From assembly GCF_042683045.1 (NCBI RefSeq), contig NZ_JBHUIT010000031.1, forward strand, positions 62,001 through 126,000: a DNA stretch of 64,000 bases, written 5' to 3'. Within the stretch, counting starts at the first letter, position 1; every line of letters begins with the position of its first letter. Below the pieces are notes generated by a model. That model did not search any database and had not been told where the DNA came from. It saw nothing but the letters and a program-made list of their open reading frames with translations. Position numbers and translations under genes: made by a program. The stretch comes from Luteolibacter algae (lineage in GTDB: Bacteria; Verrucomicrobiota; Verrucomicrobiia; Verrucomicrobiales; Akkermansiaceae). Shown piece after piece: positions 44,474 to 51,878 of the stretch.

Positions 44474-44511
44474 TTGGTCCCGAGGACCAATGGGCATACT
44501 ATTGGATAGTA
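44474..44511. promoter_or_regulatory. Two adjacent palindromes in divergent intergenic region
   Basis: TTGGTCC-CGA-GGACCAA (44474-44490) and TACTAT-TGG-ATAGTA (44497-44511) are perfect inverted repeats with 3-base loops, 6 bp apart. They lie between the YhaM-like gene (-) and the truncated exported-protein gene (+), 36 bp before the latter's ATG. They could be operators or small hairpins. Neither matches a site I know. Confidence 0.4.
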
Positions 44512-44546
44512 GACGGAAAGTCCGCCGCTGGAGCTAAATTACCGCG

Positions 44547-45215
44547 ATGAAAAAATCATTAATTAAATCCGTGTGTAAACCACTGCTAATACTAAGCGCC
44601 GTTTCCGCTTCGTCCCCGGCCCTGGGAGCCTTGAATATCACAAGCCTGGAGACTGCGCCGACTTCCAATGTTTACCTCTCCAGTTCTACAAGCAACGGAT
44701 CTTCCTTCCGGGTGACCCGGCTGAGCGACGACAAAGAGACGGCCAATAATGCTACAGCAAGAACTTTCGGTTTCACGTTCCCGACCGTCGATGCGACGAC
44801 CGTCCAGTCATTGACCCTCAAACTCAGCGACAGTTCGGTAAGCGCGAACGCCAACCGCCCGGATATCGTGATCGCCTTGATGAAGGACAATGGGAACCCC
44901 AGTGATACCAATACAGCAGCCCTGGGAAATACTCCGATTTTTACCCAGACCTACACAGCGACAGGAGCCTTCACTGCAGATAATTACCTGACGTTTGGGA
45001 TTCATATCTCTTCTGGGTTCCATCCATTGGTCCGGGGCACTTTCAGTATGACGGATGTGCCGGCGGAATCGCTATTTATCTCCAAGGTTCCGCCGATTTG
45101 GTTGGCGCGCTCATGCATTCCGAGTATGCCGAAGTGCTCGGTTTCGGCCACGTCATTTGGAGAAAATTCCAGCCCGTCGTTCTGTATGGAAAGGGTCAGG
45201 GATTCTTCTGTGTAA
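44547..45215 (+). pseudogene. Truncated exported protein (PEP-CTERM/autotransporter-like N-terminal part)
   Basis: The 222-residue frame begins with a good signal peptide (LLILSAVSASSPALG) and about 150 residues typical of secreted Ser/Thr-rich beta proteins of this phylum (TVQSLTLKLSDSSVSANANR, TFTQ-like FTQTYTATGAFTADNYLTFGI). From about 45000 on, the frame is simply the antisense of the histidine kinase C-terminus and loses that character. So the natural C-terminus has been lost near 45000 and replaced. A PEP-CTERM or autotransporter end, if it existed, is missing. It may be a pseudogene or make a short chimera. Confidence 0.6.
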
Positions 45216-46518
45216 GACAGATCGAAGCGGATTTTTCGCGGCTTGCCATGGCGGACCGCATTGGAGGTAGCTTCCGATGCAATCCTTAAAATGTGTCGCT
45301 CGATCTGCAGGCGGAGTTTTCTCTCCTGGCCGGAACAGTGCGCTTCGAATTTCGCATCGCATGACTCGGCAAGAGGCTGGATCGTCTGGACGACAGCATG
45401 ATAGAGGCTTGTTTTTTCAAGCAGCCCGCCACGGAGTTCGCTTATCGAAGCACGGAATTCTTTGCGGCAGTGGCGGAGCATTCCCTTTGCCAGCTCCAGG
45501 GAGCGTAGTCCCTTTTCCGGTTGGGACTTGATCTGCAGCCTGCAGTTATCCAGCAACATGGTCAGGCCTCCCAGGGCTTGCTCGAGCGTATCGTGCAACT
45601 CGCGGGCAATCCTTTGGCGCTCTTTCAAAATGGATTCTCGTTTGATCTGATCGGAGATGATTCTTGTTTGAGCCGTCACCCGCTGGCGTAGCAATGTGAT
45701 CCAAACCTGGAAGGCTACGATGAGTAATGTTCCTACGGCTATTGTCCAGAGCATGACCGTGGGCGTCCACCATGGTGCGGCTTCCAAGACGCGAATGTCC
45801 TGCATTCCTTTTACCTGAAGCCAGAAGGATTGATCGAAGCGTTTGGCGATTCTGTGTTGACTGCGATTGAGGTGGCAGATGCCTGTGAAACGCAATGTGG
45901 CTCCCGGTTTCACACTTGCTGGCAGGGTCACTCCGGGAGGTGATCTCACCTCGAAAAGATGGTCGTGGCTCCTACACCAGATTCCCGCCCGGCTTTTCTC
46001 AAGCTGGATGGAATTGACTCCAAAGGTGGGAAGATCCAGCCGAGGTAGGCGTAATCGCTAATTACAATTCTAGGGATGAAATTGCCGGAATGTGTGGTGC
46101 CCTGCAGCCGGAAACGCGCACCGGGAGTCAGATGCTCGATCGTTCCGGCTTTGACGGAAAATTGTGCGAAAATTCCTTTCTCACCATCTGTGACGAACGC
46201 TCCGTTGATATTTGGATGGAAATGAGTGATCTGGACTTCCACATCCACCGGGAGAGGGGAGGATATCTTCTCGAAATCCAAGGTTCTGATTTCCTCCAAG
46301 GATGTTAGTGGGCTGATCGTGGGTTGTTCCGCAAAAGCTGGTTGGAGTGGTAGCAAAATGCTCAGTATCGCATAAACCACCAAGCAAAACTTGTAGCGAC
46401 TCGAAAGAATGCCGAGGTCCCGGAGCCTGGTGATCTGGACAAAGTCCTCTTCCTGTCTCCTGTGAAATACCGGATCGCCAGCCTGTTTCTTGAGACTAGA
46501 AATCATCGGAAAATTCAT
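45002..46518 (-). pseudogene. Sensor histidine kinase (NarL-type HisKA_3), frameshifted
   Basis: Two overlapping frames together encode one kinase. The upstream frame (45946-46518) has a membrane/signal segment (CLVVYAILSILLPLQPAFA) and an OB-like sensory domain (VEVQITHFHPNINGAFVTDGEKGIFAQF). The downstream frame (45002-45949) continues the second OB-like domain (SRAGIWCRSHDHLFEVRSPPG extends upstream of its GTG). It then has a membrane helix (MLWTIAVGTLLIVAFQVWI), the phosphoacceptor RIARELHDTLEQALGGL and the ATPase region ASEATSNAVRHGKP and FGILGMHERANQIGG. The shift lies between 46035 and 46058: upstream DYAYLG joins best to LDLPTFGVNSIQLEKS. No response regulator follows. Confidence 0.8.
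46417..46506 (-). repeat. Partial copy of the YhaM-like gene, OB-fold region deleted
   Basis: The first residues of the kinase frame, MISSLKKQAGDPVFHRRQEE then DFVQITRLRD, match two separate pieces of the intact YhaM-like protein: ISSLKDQAG (residues 6-14) and GDPVVRKKQEKDFADITRLCD (109-129). Counting by eye, 8 of 9 and 13 of 21 residues agree. The copy lacks the 95 codons between, which is the OB-fold, at a GGC-GA junction resembling GGT-GAT. It is in frame with the kinase leader and shows that part of the neighbouring gene was duplicated and spliced here. Confidence 0.7.
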
Positions 46519-46528
46519 CGGTTGAAGT

Positions 46529-46554
46529 TGTCACGCCTGCCCTTGCTGTCACGC
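46529..46554. repeat. Direct repeat TGTCACGC x2
   Basis: TGTCACGC occurs at 46529-46536 and 46547-46554, 18 bp start to start, just upstream of the kinase frame. TGTCACG also occurs at 44412-44418 upstream of the intact YhaM-like gene at a similar distance from its ATG. It may be shared promoter DNA carried with the partial copy, or chance. Confidence 0.3.
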
Positions 46555-46596
46555 ATATATCGAGCATCCAGACACCGTGATGACACAAGTTTTCTA

Positions 46597-46770
46597 TCAA
46601 TGTTTGAGCCGGCTGCTCTGCATTAGCTCCCGTATCTGTTCCAGGCTCAGGGCCTCATCCGCCACGAACACTTCGTCGATCCAACCCCGGAAAAATAGCT
46701 TGTCCGATTTCACTCCCGGCCTTCCCGCGAGGTTTTTACCAAGCTGCAGTTTCACTGCTTTCCTGCTTTC
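46597..46770 (-). pseudogene. LamG/concanavalin-type domain remnant
   Basis: A short frame reads VKLQLGKNLAGRPGVKSDKL then FFRGWIDEVFVADEALSLEQIRELMQ. This is the last 55 residues of a LamG-like domain, as at the C-terminus of FecR or other secreted proteins of this phylum. No signal peptide, upstream domain or plausible start remains; the frame continues to 46953 only as the antisense of the propeller pseudogene. It is a 3' fragment of a lost gene. Confidence 0.6.
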
Positions 46771-46779
46771 GATATCTGT

Positions 46780-48119
46780 ATCGATGTTTCGGGTGCTTTT
46801 TACTTCTGTTTGGATGTGAAGTCGCTGGAGGTCACCAAGCTCCGGGCCGACGAGGCCGACAAAGAAGGCATCCACTCGGACCTTTCCGGTTATCACGGAA
46901 AAGGGCTCTACAGCGGCCAGGGCAGACTGATCTATACCAATGATGGTGAACACGGATCCGAAGCGCTGAAAGATCCCACAATCCCTTCCGGCTGCCTAGC
47001 TGAATGGGACGGAAAAGCGGAAAAATGGACGGTCGTGCGCCGCGCACAGTTTGCCGATGTCACTGGTCCCGGAGGAATTTAAGGGAATGAAAATCCCGAA
47101 ACCGATCCTGTCTGGGCGATCGGCTGGGATACCCGCTCGCTCATCCTCATGGTTCTGGAAAATGGCGAGTGGCATTCCTTCCGCTTGCCGAAATCCAGCC
47201 ACAGCTACGATGGTGCCCATGGATGGAATATTGAGTGGCCCCGGATCCGAGAAATTGGCGAAGAGGATCTTTTAATGACGATGCACGGCATGTTCTGGCG
47301 TTTCCCGAAAGATTTCTCCCCGCACAGCTCCGCAGGTATCGCCCAGGCTACTATGAACTTGATGCGGATATGGTGCTCAGGAAAAACGATGACAAGAAGA
47401 GCCTCAGCCGCGTGAAGAAAAAAGCGCCTATCACCGGGGGAGTTGTCCAACGGGATGCTGCCAGCGTCATCATGGTCGATGATAAAGCACGCCGTTGGAG
47501 GCTGCCTATGCAATCCGCGTTCTCCGAAAAGGAGCAGTGCCCTTGCGGGTCGCCCGCAAAGTCGTCACAGAGCGCAACCTGCTCAGCGTGGACGGAACAT
47601 TCTATGAACTCCCGGCGACCAATGCCGGCGGGTTTTCCGGACTGCGCCCGATCAGCACCCACGACAGGCGTCACCGAATTCGCCTCCTACCGGGGACTCA
47701 TGGTTCTGTCCGGCATCTCCCCCGACGCCACGGAAAATCCCCACATCATCCGCTCGGGCGATGGCAAAGCAGCCGTCTGGGTTGGCTCAATCGACGATCT
47801 CTGGAGCTTGGGGAAGCCACGTGGAAAGGGAGGCCCGTGGCTGGATACGAAAGTGGAAAAAGACAAAGCATCCGATCCCTATCTTTTAGCCGGCTACGAC
47901 AGGAAAAAGATTTCACTCGAGCATGATTCCGGCACCTCGGTCGATTTTCGCATCGAAGTAGATCTCACCGGCATGGGCGACTGGGTGACTTACGACACCA
48001 TCTCCGTTGCCAGTGGAGAATCGGTTGAGCACATATTCCCTGATGGTTACAGCGCCTATTGGTTACGCGTGGTTGCCTCCGCTTTCTGCACCGCCAGCGC
48101 ACAGCTCACTTACGATTAA
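46780..48119 (+). pseudogene. Decayed beta-propeller-like conserved hypothetical protein
   Basis: Homologous-looking text continues across three frames. Frame one (46780-47340) has DLSGYHGKGLYSGQGRLIYT, an in-frame TAA at 47080-47082, then ENPETDPVWAIGWDTRSLI and LLMTMHGMFWRFPKDFS. Frame two (about 47340-47490) has GYYELDADMVLRKND and VIMVDDKARRWRLP. Frame three (about 47495-47660) has VTERNLLSVDGTFYELPATN. Frame two resumes to 48119 with TEFASYRGLMVLSGISPDAT and AVWVGSIDDLWSLGKPRGKG. I recall similar large hypothetical proteins in Planctomycetes/Verrucomicrobia but cannot name a function. One stop and at least three shifts, plus a missing 5' part, make it a clear pseudogene. Confidence 0.75.
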
Positions 48120-48199
48120 TACGGACCTATGCGGGTAGCGTTTTGCTACCGGTTTCATACGACGTAAACGCCTCATATAATTGGAGCTGCTGTTCTCCT

Positions 48200-49075
48200 T
48201 CAATCGATTGGCTTCCAGCTCTTGGCAAGAAGCTCCCGAACCCGGCCGAGATCCACTGCAGAGGATTTCGCAACAAAGCCGCGAACATGGGCGAAATGCA
48301 CGTCCTCTTCCGTCTCAATACGGGTAAAGTCCATGCCCAGATGATCATTGAAGCGTGAGAGGGCAAATCCCGAGCCGCGTCGGTCCGGGTAGACCATGGC
48401 AACCACCTGCTGGTCTTCTGGAAGGCTGCTGGCATAGCGTGCCAACCCCGATGATGCATCTTCTGAAATGTTTTCGGAGCGAGGGAGGAAGAGCACGCGG
48501 AACCTACCGGTCGGGTGATCGATTTCCCAGATTTCGCTGGAGCGGGCGATTTCATTTAAGCGCTCTCTGAGAGATTTCAGGTAACCGATCAGATCGCTGC
48601 CTACCCAGCGCATCACTTCCCACATCGGCTCTCCGGGGCGTATTTCGGACATGCCGGCGAAGCGGCGGAGTAACGTGAGATCCACCGTCGAGTTCAGTTT
48701 TGCCAAAAGTTCCCGCTCGACTCCCAGCCACGCAGCGGTCTCGACCGGCCCTCGAGTGTCAAACCATTCGGCAACTTCCAGCCAGTCACAGTATTTCCTC
48801 GCGTCGTCGTAAAGTTCCAGGTCCATCAGCACGAGGCTCAGGGAACACGTCGGCGGATGGTCCTTGGGAAATTGGTGGTGATCAAAGTTTCCCCGCGAAG
48901 CATCGTGCTCCCCACCGACATCCACGACTGCCATATTCGGATTATCCAAATCCTCCTGCGTAGGCTCGCGGCGGAAGACCGGGGCTTCGTTTACTGCGAT
49001 CAGTAGACAGCAGGCCAAAAACTCATCCTTATGCGAACTGCCGGGATGAGTTAGGATTTCAGAATATTTGCTCAT
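48200..49075 (-). CDS. MYG1/UPF0160-family metal-dependent hydrolase
   Basis: I use ATG 49075 (MSKYSEILTHPGSSHKDEF), giving 291 residues; the frame to 49111 adds a poor leader. The N-terminal HPGSSHKDEFLACCLLIAV (His-x-Asp-type metal site) and VVDVGGEHDASRGNFDHHQF (DHH-like His pair) are the MYG1 hallmarks. In eukaryotes MYG1 is a 3'-5' exoribonuclease of the DHH fold; in bacteria the role is uncertain. Length is on the short side of the family. It is the first intact gene to the right of the decay zone. Confidence 0.82.
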   Translation of the reverse strand: MSKYSEILTHPGSSHKDEFLACCLLIAVNEAPVFRREPTQEDLDNPNMAVVDVGGEHDASRGNFDHHQFPKDHPPTCSLSLVLMDLELYDDARKYCDWLEVAEWFDTRGPVETAAWLGVERELLAKLNSTVDLTLLRRFAGMSEIRPGEPMWEVMRWVGSDLIGYLKSLRERLNEIARSSEIWEIDHPTGRFRVLFLPRSENISEDASSGLARYASSLPEDQQVVAMVYPDRRGSGFALSRFNDHLGMDFTRIETEEDVHFAHVRGFVAKSSAVDLGRVRELLAKSWKPID

Positions 49076-49141
49076 ATCTGAGACATGGCAACCTATCCCC
49101 CCACGATGCAAGAGGATTCCAAAAATATCGACTATGTGGGC

Positions 49142-49175
49142 AAAAAAACACGCCGCCCGGAAGCCGGGTGACGTG
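49142..49175 (-). terminator. Rho-independent terminator of the L,D-transpeptidase gene
   Basis: CACGCCGCCCGG (49149-49160) pairs with CCGGGTGACGTG (49164-49175) over 12 bp with one mismatch and one G-U, loop AAG. Seven A's on the + strand (49142-49148) give the U-run on the minus strand. It lies 27 bp past the stop of the transpeptidase gene. Confidence 0.85.
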
Positions 49176-49202
49176 TCGTGAAAAATTCAGACGATGGTCG
49201 TT

Positions 49203-49880
49203 TTACTCGTAGGATGGCTTTTTGTGGAGATCGAAGGCATCGTCCTTGATGTAGAAGGAGCCAGGATAGTCCGGAAGTGGACCCGCATCCGGTGGCAATG
49301 GCATATCCGCATACTGAGCATCTTCCGACTGGGAGTAGGAGATATTGACGGGAGTGCCGTTGGAAACCAAACGATAGAATTTTGGTGCCAGGTTTTGGTG
49401 CATCCGGACGCAGCCGTGGGTGCAGGGAGTATGTTTCACCCAGCCGGTGTGGAAGCCGTAATTCGGCTTGAATTCGCACCAGTAAGGCATCGGCGTGCCT
49501 TTGAAGGACCATCCGGAAGGCTTGCTCCTTAGATAGGTTTGTTTCACTTGGTCTCCACTATAGGCATAGCCGTGGGAGTTCGCCCGGTGCTTGTGCTCCT
49601 TGTTAAAGATACGGAAGTTGCCCGTTGGGGTGGGAGTGCTGGCTGTGCCGACAGATACCGGCATGGCAAGAAGCATGTCATTACCTTCCATCACGTAGAC
49701 ACGCTGTTTGGAAAGGGAAACCTTTACCTTAACCGCGGAAGGGTTCTTCGGCAATTTGGCCGGTCTGTCGTAGGATTGATAGGCGCTCATACCGCCGCCA
49801 GCGGTGTTCATCGAGCAGGAGGAAAAGCCCATCGCAGCGGCAAGACCCACGGCCGCCATCAAGAATGTCTGGTATTTCAT
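49203..49880 (-). CDS. L,D-transpeptidase (YkuD) lipoprotein
   Basis: This 225-residue protein has a lipobox GFSSC (Cys22) after a signal peptide. The YkuD domain follows: VSLSKQRVYVMEGNDMLLAMPVS, GTASTPTPTGNFRI, and the active site GFHTGWVKHTPCTHGCVRM with the catalytic Cys in HGCVRM. These enzymes make 3-3 peptidoglycan cross-links or attach lipoproteins to peptidoglycan. The lipobox and C-terminal Pro/Asp/Tyr-rich tail suggest outer-membrane placement. It has its own strong terminator downstream. Confidence 0.9.
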   Translation of the reverse strand: MKYQTFLMAAVGLAAAMGFSSCSMNTAGGGMSAYQSYDRPAKLPKNPSAVKVKVSLSKQRVYVMEGNDMLLAMPVSVGTASTPTPTGNFRIFNKEHKHRANSHGYAYSGDQVKQTYLRSKPSGWSFKGTPMPYWCEFKPNYGFHTGWVKHTPCTHGCVRMHQNLAPKFYRLVSNGTPVNISYSQSEDAQYADMPLPPDAGPLPDYPGSFYIKDDAFDLHKKPSYE

Positions 49881-49963
49881 AGTTTGGATATTTTCGATTT
49901 CAGAATCGTGGCAAGAATGGCTGCTTAATCACTAAATGCAAGCTCGCGACTTACCGCTCGATC

Positions 49964-50410
49964 CTAGCGCTGGCGCTCCCACTCGTTCACCTTATCGTTT
50001 ACAAACCAGACGGAACTTTTCCGATACGGGACGTATGTGATTTCTGGACCAAAGCCGCCGCCGAAGCCGGAATAACGATAGGGGCCATAGTAACCGCTGC
50101 GATATCCGCCGAAGACATTGTTGGTCACCACAGGCTTCGTGCCGGTGTAATCCCAGCGTTCCATACGGCGGCCATCGCGGAATCCATCCACCTTATCCGC
50201 TGGATTTCCCCAGGCGAGGATGACTGCATCCTTGCTCATCCCATTGGCGATTTCCCCGCGGCTAACAAGATCCTGATCCTTTTTGCTCAATCTACCGTAG
50301 AGGTGTGGATTCTGATAAATCCGTGATTCCGGCGTGGATGGAGCGCAGGATGACATCAGCAAGGCCGCGGCCCCAGCCAATACGGTAGAGAGAGATAACA
50401 GAGACTTCAT
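49964..50410 (-). CDS. Small lipoprotein with BamE/SmpA-like motif
   Basis: This 148-residue protein has a signal peptide and lipobox LLMSSC (Cys21). The central GEIANGMSKDAVILAWGNPADKVDGF and RRMERWDY resemble the BamE/SmpA-OmlA fold repeated in small envelope lipoproteins. A Gly/Tyr-rich stretch (GGYRSGYYGPYRYSGFGGGF) is followed by a basic C-terminus. Role unknown; outer-membrane lipoprotein is as far as the sequence goes. It lies 83 bp upstream of the transpeptidase gene, same strand. Confidence 0.72.
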   Translation of the reverse strand: MKSLLSLSTVLAGAAALLMSSCAPSTPESRIYQNPHLYGRLSKKDQDLVSRGEIANGMSKDAVILAWGNPADKVDGFRDGRRMERWDYTGTKPVVTNNVFGGYRSGYYGPYRYSGFGGGFGPEITYVPYRKSSVWFVNDKVNEWERQR

Positions 50411-50584
50411 GATTCACAAACGGTGTCACCACTTGCGGATTTTGCAAGATATGACCGAAGCTAAAAATAGGGCGATTCTTCGGAAAATTCAGGAATTTTC
50501 GAGAAAATTCAAAGACGGGCTTGCCAAGCCGGAAACCATGCGGCCAATCTTTGCCCGAACGCATTAAACGAACTCCCTGAATAC

Positions 50585-50869
50585 ATGTCCGACCTGCTCG
50601 AAGAAGAAGAATTGATCTCCGCACTCAAAAAATGCCCTGAGTGGGAAATTGAGAAAAAATACATCACTCGCTCGTTTGAGTTTGAAGAATTCATGGACGG
50701 AATTGACTTCGTGAACAACGTGGGCGAAATCGCCGAAGAAGCTCAGCATCATCCCGATATTACGATCAAACACACAAAGGTGACCTTGAAGCTCACCACG
50801 CATGATGTCGGTGGCGTCACAGATCTTGATATTGAACTCGCGCAGCGCGTGGACAATCTCGTCGACTAA
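50585..50869 (+). CDS. Pterin-4a-carbinolamine dehydratase
   Basis: The 94-residue PCD/DCoH-family protein carries the key motif EEAQHHPDITIKHTKVTLKL with the His pair and Asp that dehydrate 4a-hydroxytetrahydropterin. THDVGGVTDLDIELAQRVD closes the domain. It recycles the pterin cofactor of aromatic amino acid hydroxylases or takes part in molybdopterin metabolism. No hydroxylase is nearby. Two hairpins follow the stop within 90 bp. Confidence 0.9.
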   Translation: MSDLLEEEELISALKKCPEWEIEKKYITRSFEFEEFMDGIDFVNNVGEIAEEAQHHPDITIKHTKVTLKLTTHDVGGVTDLDIELAQRVDNLVD

Positions 50870-50883
50870 AATCGATTGATTTC

Positions 50884-50907
50884 GTGACAGGAGACAAATC
50901 CTGTCAC
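50884..50907. terminator. Inverted repeat after the PCD gene
   Basis: GTGACAGGA-GACAAA-TCCTGTCAC is a perfect 9-bp inverted repeat 15 bp after the PCD stop, with no adjacent T-run. It may be a regulatory palindrome or a second hairpin supporting termination. Confidence 0.5.
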
Positions 50908-50913
50908 AGATAT

Positions 50914-50955
50914 AAAAAAAATTGCCCGGCAGCTGATTGCGCCGGGCTTTTTTTT
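50914..50955. terminator. Bidirectional rho-independent terminator
   Basis: GCCCGGC (50924-50930) pairs with GCCGGGC (50941-50947). Eight T's follow on the + strand (50948-50955) and seven A's precede (50914-50920), giving a U-run for either strand. It serves the PCD gene (+) and the convergent membrane-protein gene (-). Confidence 0.9.
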
Positions 50956-50985
50956 GCGTCTGATCTTCGCTGGGCAGTGAAGGCT

Positions 50986-51786
50986 TCAGCGGGGCATCAT
51001 AAGCTCTTCGTCCGCCAGACCGGTAATCTCACGAAGACCCTTGAGCAGTTTTCTAAGTGTGAAAAATAGAAATGCCATAATGGGCACGCCGATCACGGCA
51101 AATCCCCAGCCGGTGATTTTGGCGACTTTCGCATTGTATACCTCGCGTGCGTTTGTGGCCAAGTGATCCAGATCGCCCAAGAAATACATGGATAGGCCGA
51201 AGTTTAGGAGCGTGCTGATGAAGAAAGAAGCGGAGAAGAGCAAAGTCGCGCTGAACAGGACGCGTTGATAGTCTGCCTGCTTTCCCAATAGATCGACCTT
51301 ACTTTCGATTTTATTGATGTCGAAAAGTGAATCGCTGTAAAGAAAGGTGCGTAGAAGGGGAGTTTTGGACCAGTGGGAAGCCACGATTGCAATACCGAGA
51401 ACGAAAGGGATCGAGGCTTCTTTGAGCCCGAATAGAACGGCGGCGTTTTCCTTGATCGTCCCGTCTTTGTTCCACAAGAAGAGCGTCAGCCCGCCAGTCA
51501 AGAGGACAGAGAATAGCCCGAGACCGGAGAAGAAATTCATTTTCTTCGTTTTCGCAAAGAACCATAGCCCGTAGGAGATCGGAAAAATAAGGGCGACGAT
51601 CAATGCCTTTAGCGGACCGATGTGCCAGGGTTTGACAGCTTTTCCGAGGAGCTGCTGAACTTCCGGATCCTTGCTAAGGTAGCTAAGTGCCAGCACGGGG
51701 ATGAGCACATTGATCAGAATGTTGGCCAATGGGTGCTCTTGGGCTGGCTTTGGTTTTGCCTGCTGGTTGCTTTCGTGATTTTCCAT
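50986..51786 (-). CDS. Conserved membrane protein (VC0807-like)
   Basis: The 266 residues hold about six membrane segments (NILINVLIPVLALSYL, PLKALIVALIFPISYGLWFFA, LGLFSVLLTGGLTLFLW, LFSATLLFSASFFISTLLN, ITGWGFAVIGVPIMAFLFFTL). The loop SKTPLLRTFLYSDSLFDINKIE is conserved in the VC0807-type family, of unknown function. The N-terminus is hydrophilic and Gln/Lys-rich. It terminates at the bidirectional hairpin shared with the PCD gene. No partner gene hints at a role. Confidence 0.7.
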   Translation of the reverse strand: MENHESNQQAKPKPAQEHPLANILINVLIPVLALSYLSKDPEVQQLLGKAVKPWHIGPLKALIVALIFPISYGLWFFAKTKKMNFFSGLGLFSVLLTGGLTLFLWNKDGTIKENAAVLFGLKEASIPFVLGIAIVASHWSKTPLLRTFLYSDSLFDINKIESKVDLLGKQADYQRVLFSATLLFSASFFISTLLNFGLSMYFLGDLDHLATNAREVYNAKVAKITGWGFAVIGVPIMAFLFFTLRKLLKGLREITGLADEELMMPR

Positions 51787-51878
51787 AATAAAAATTCCGC
51801 GTGATCCAATACCCGGGATCTATAAGATGAAAGCCTAAACCACACTGGCGCGCACAGTTGCGGAACGCTCCGGAAAAA

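Noticed and set aside
44384..48200. Insertion sequence or phage remnant as cause of the decay zone
   Set aside because: No transposase, integrase, terminal inverted repeats or target duplications were found by eye.
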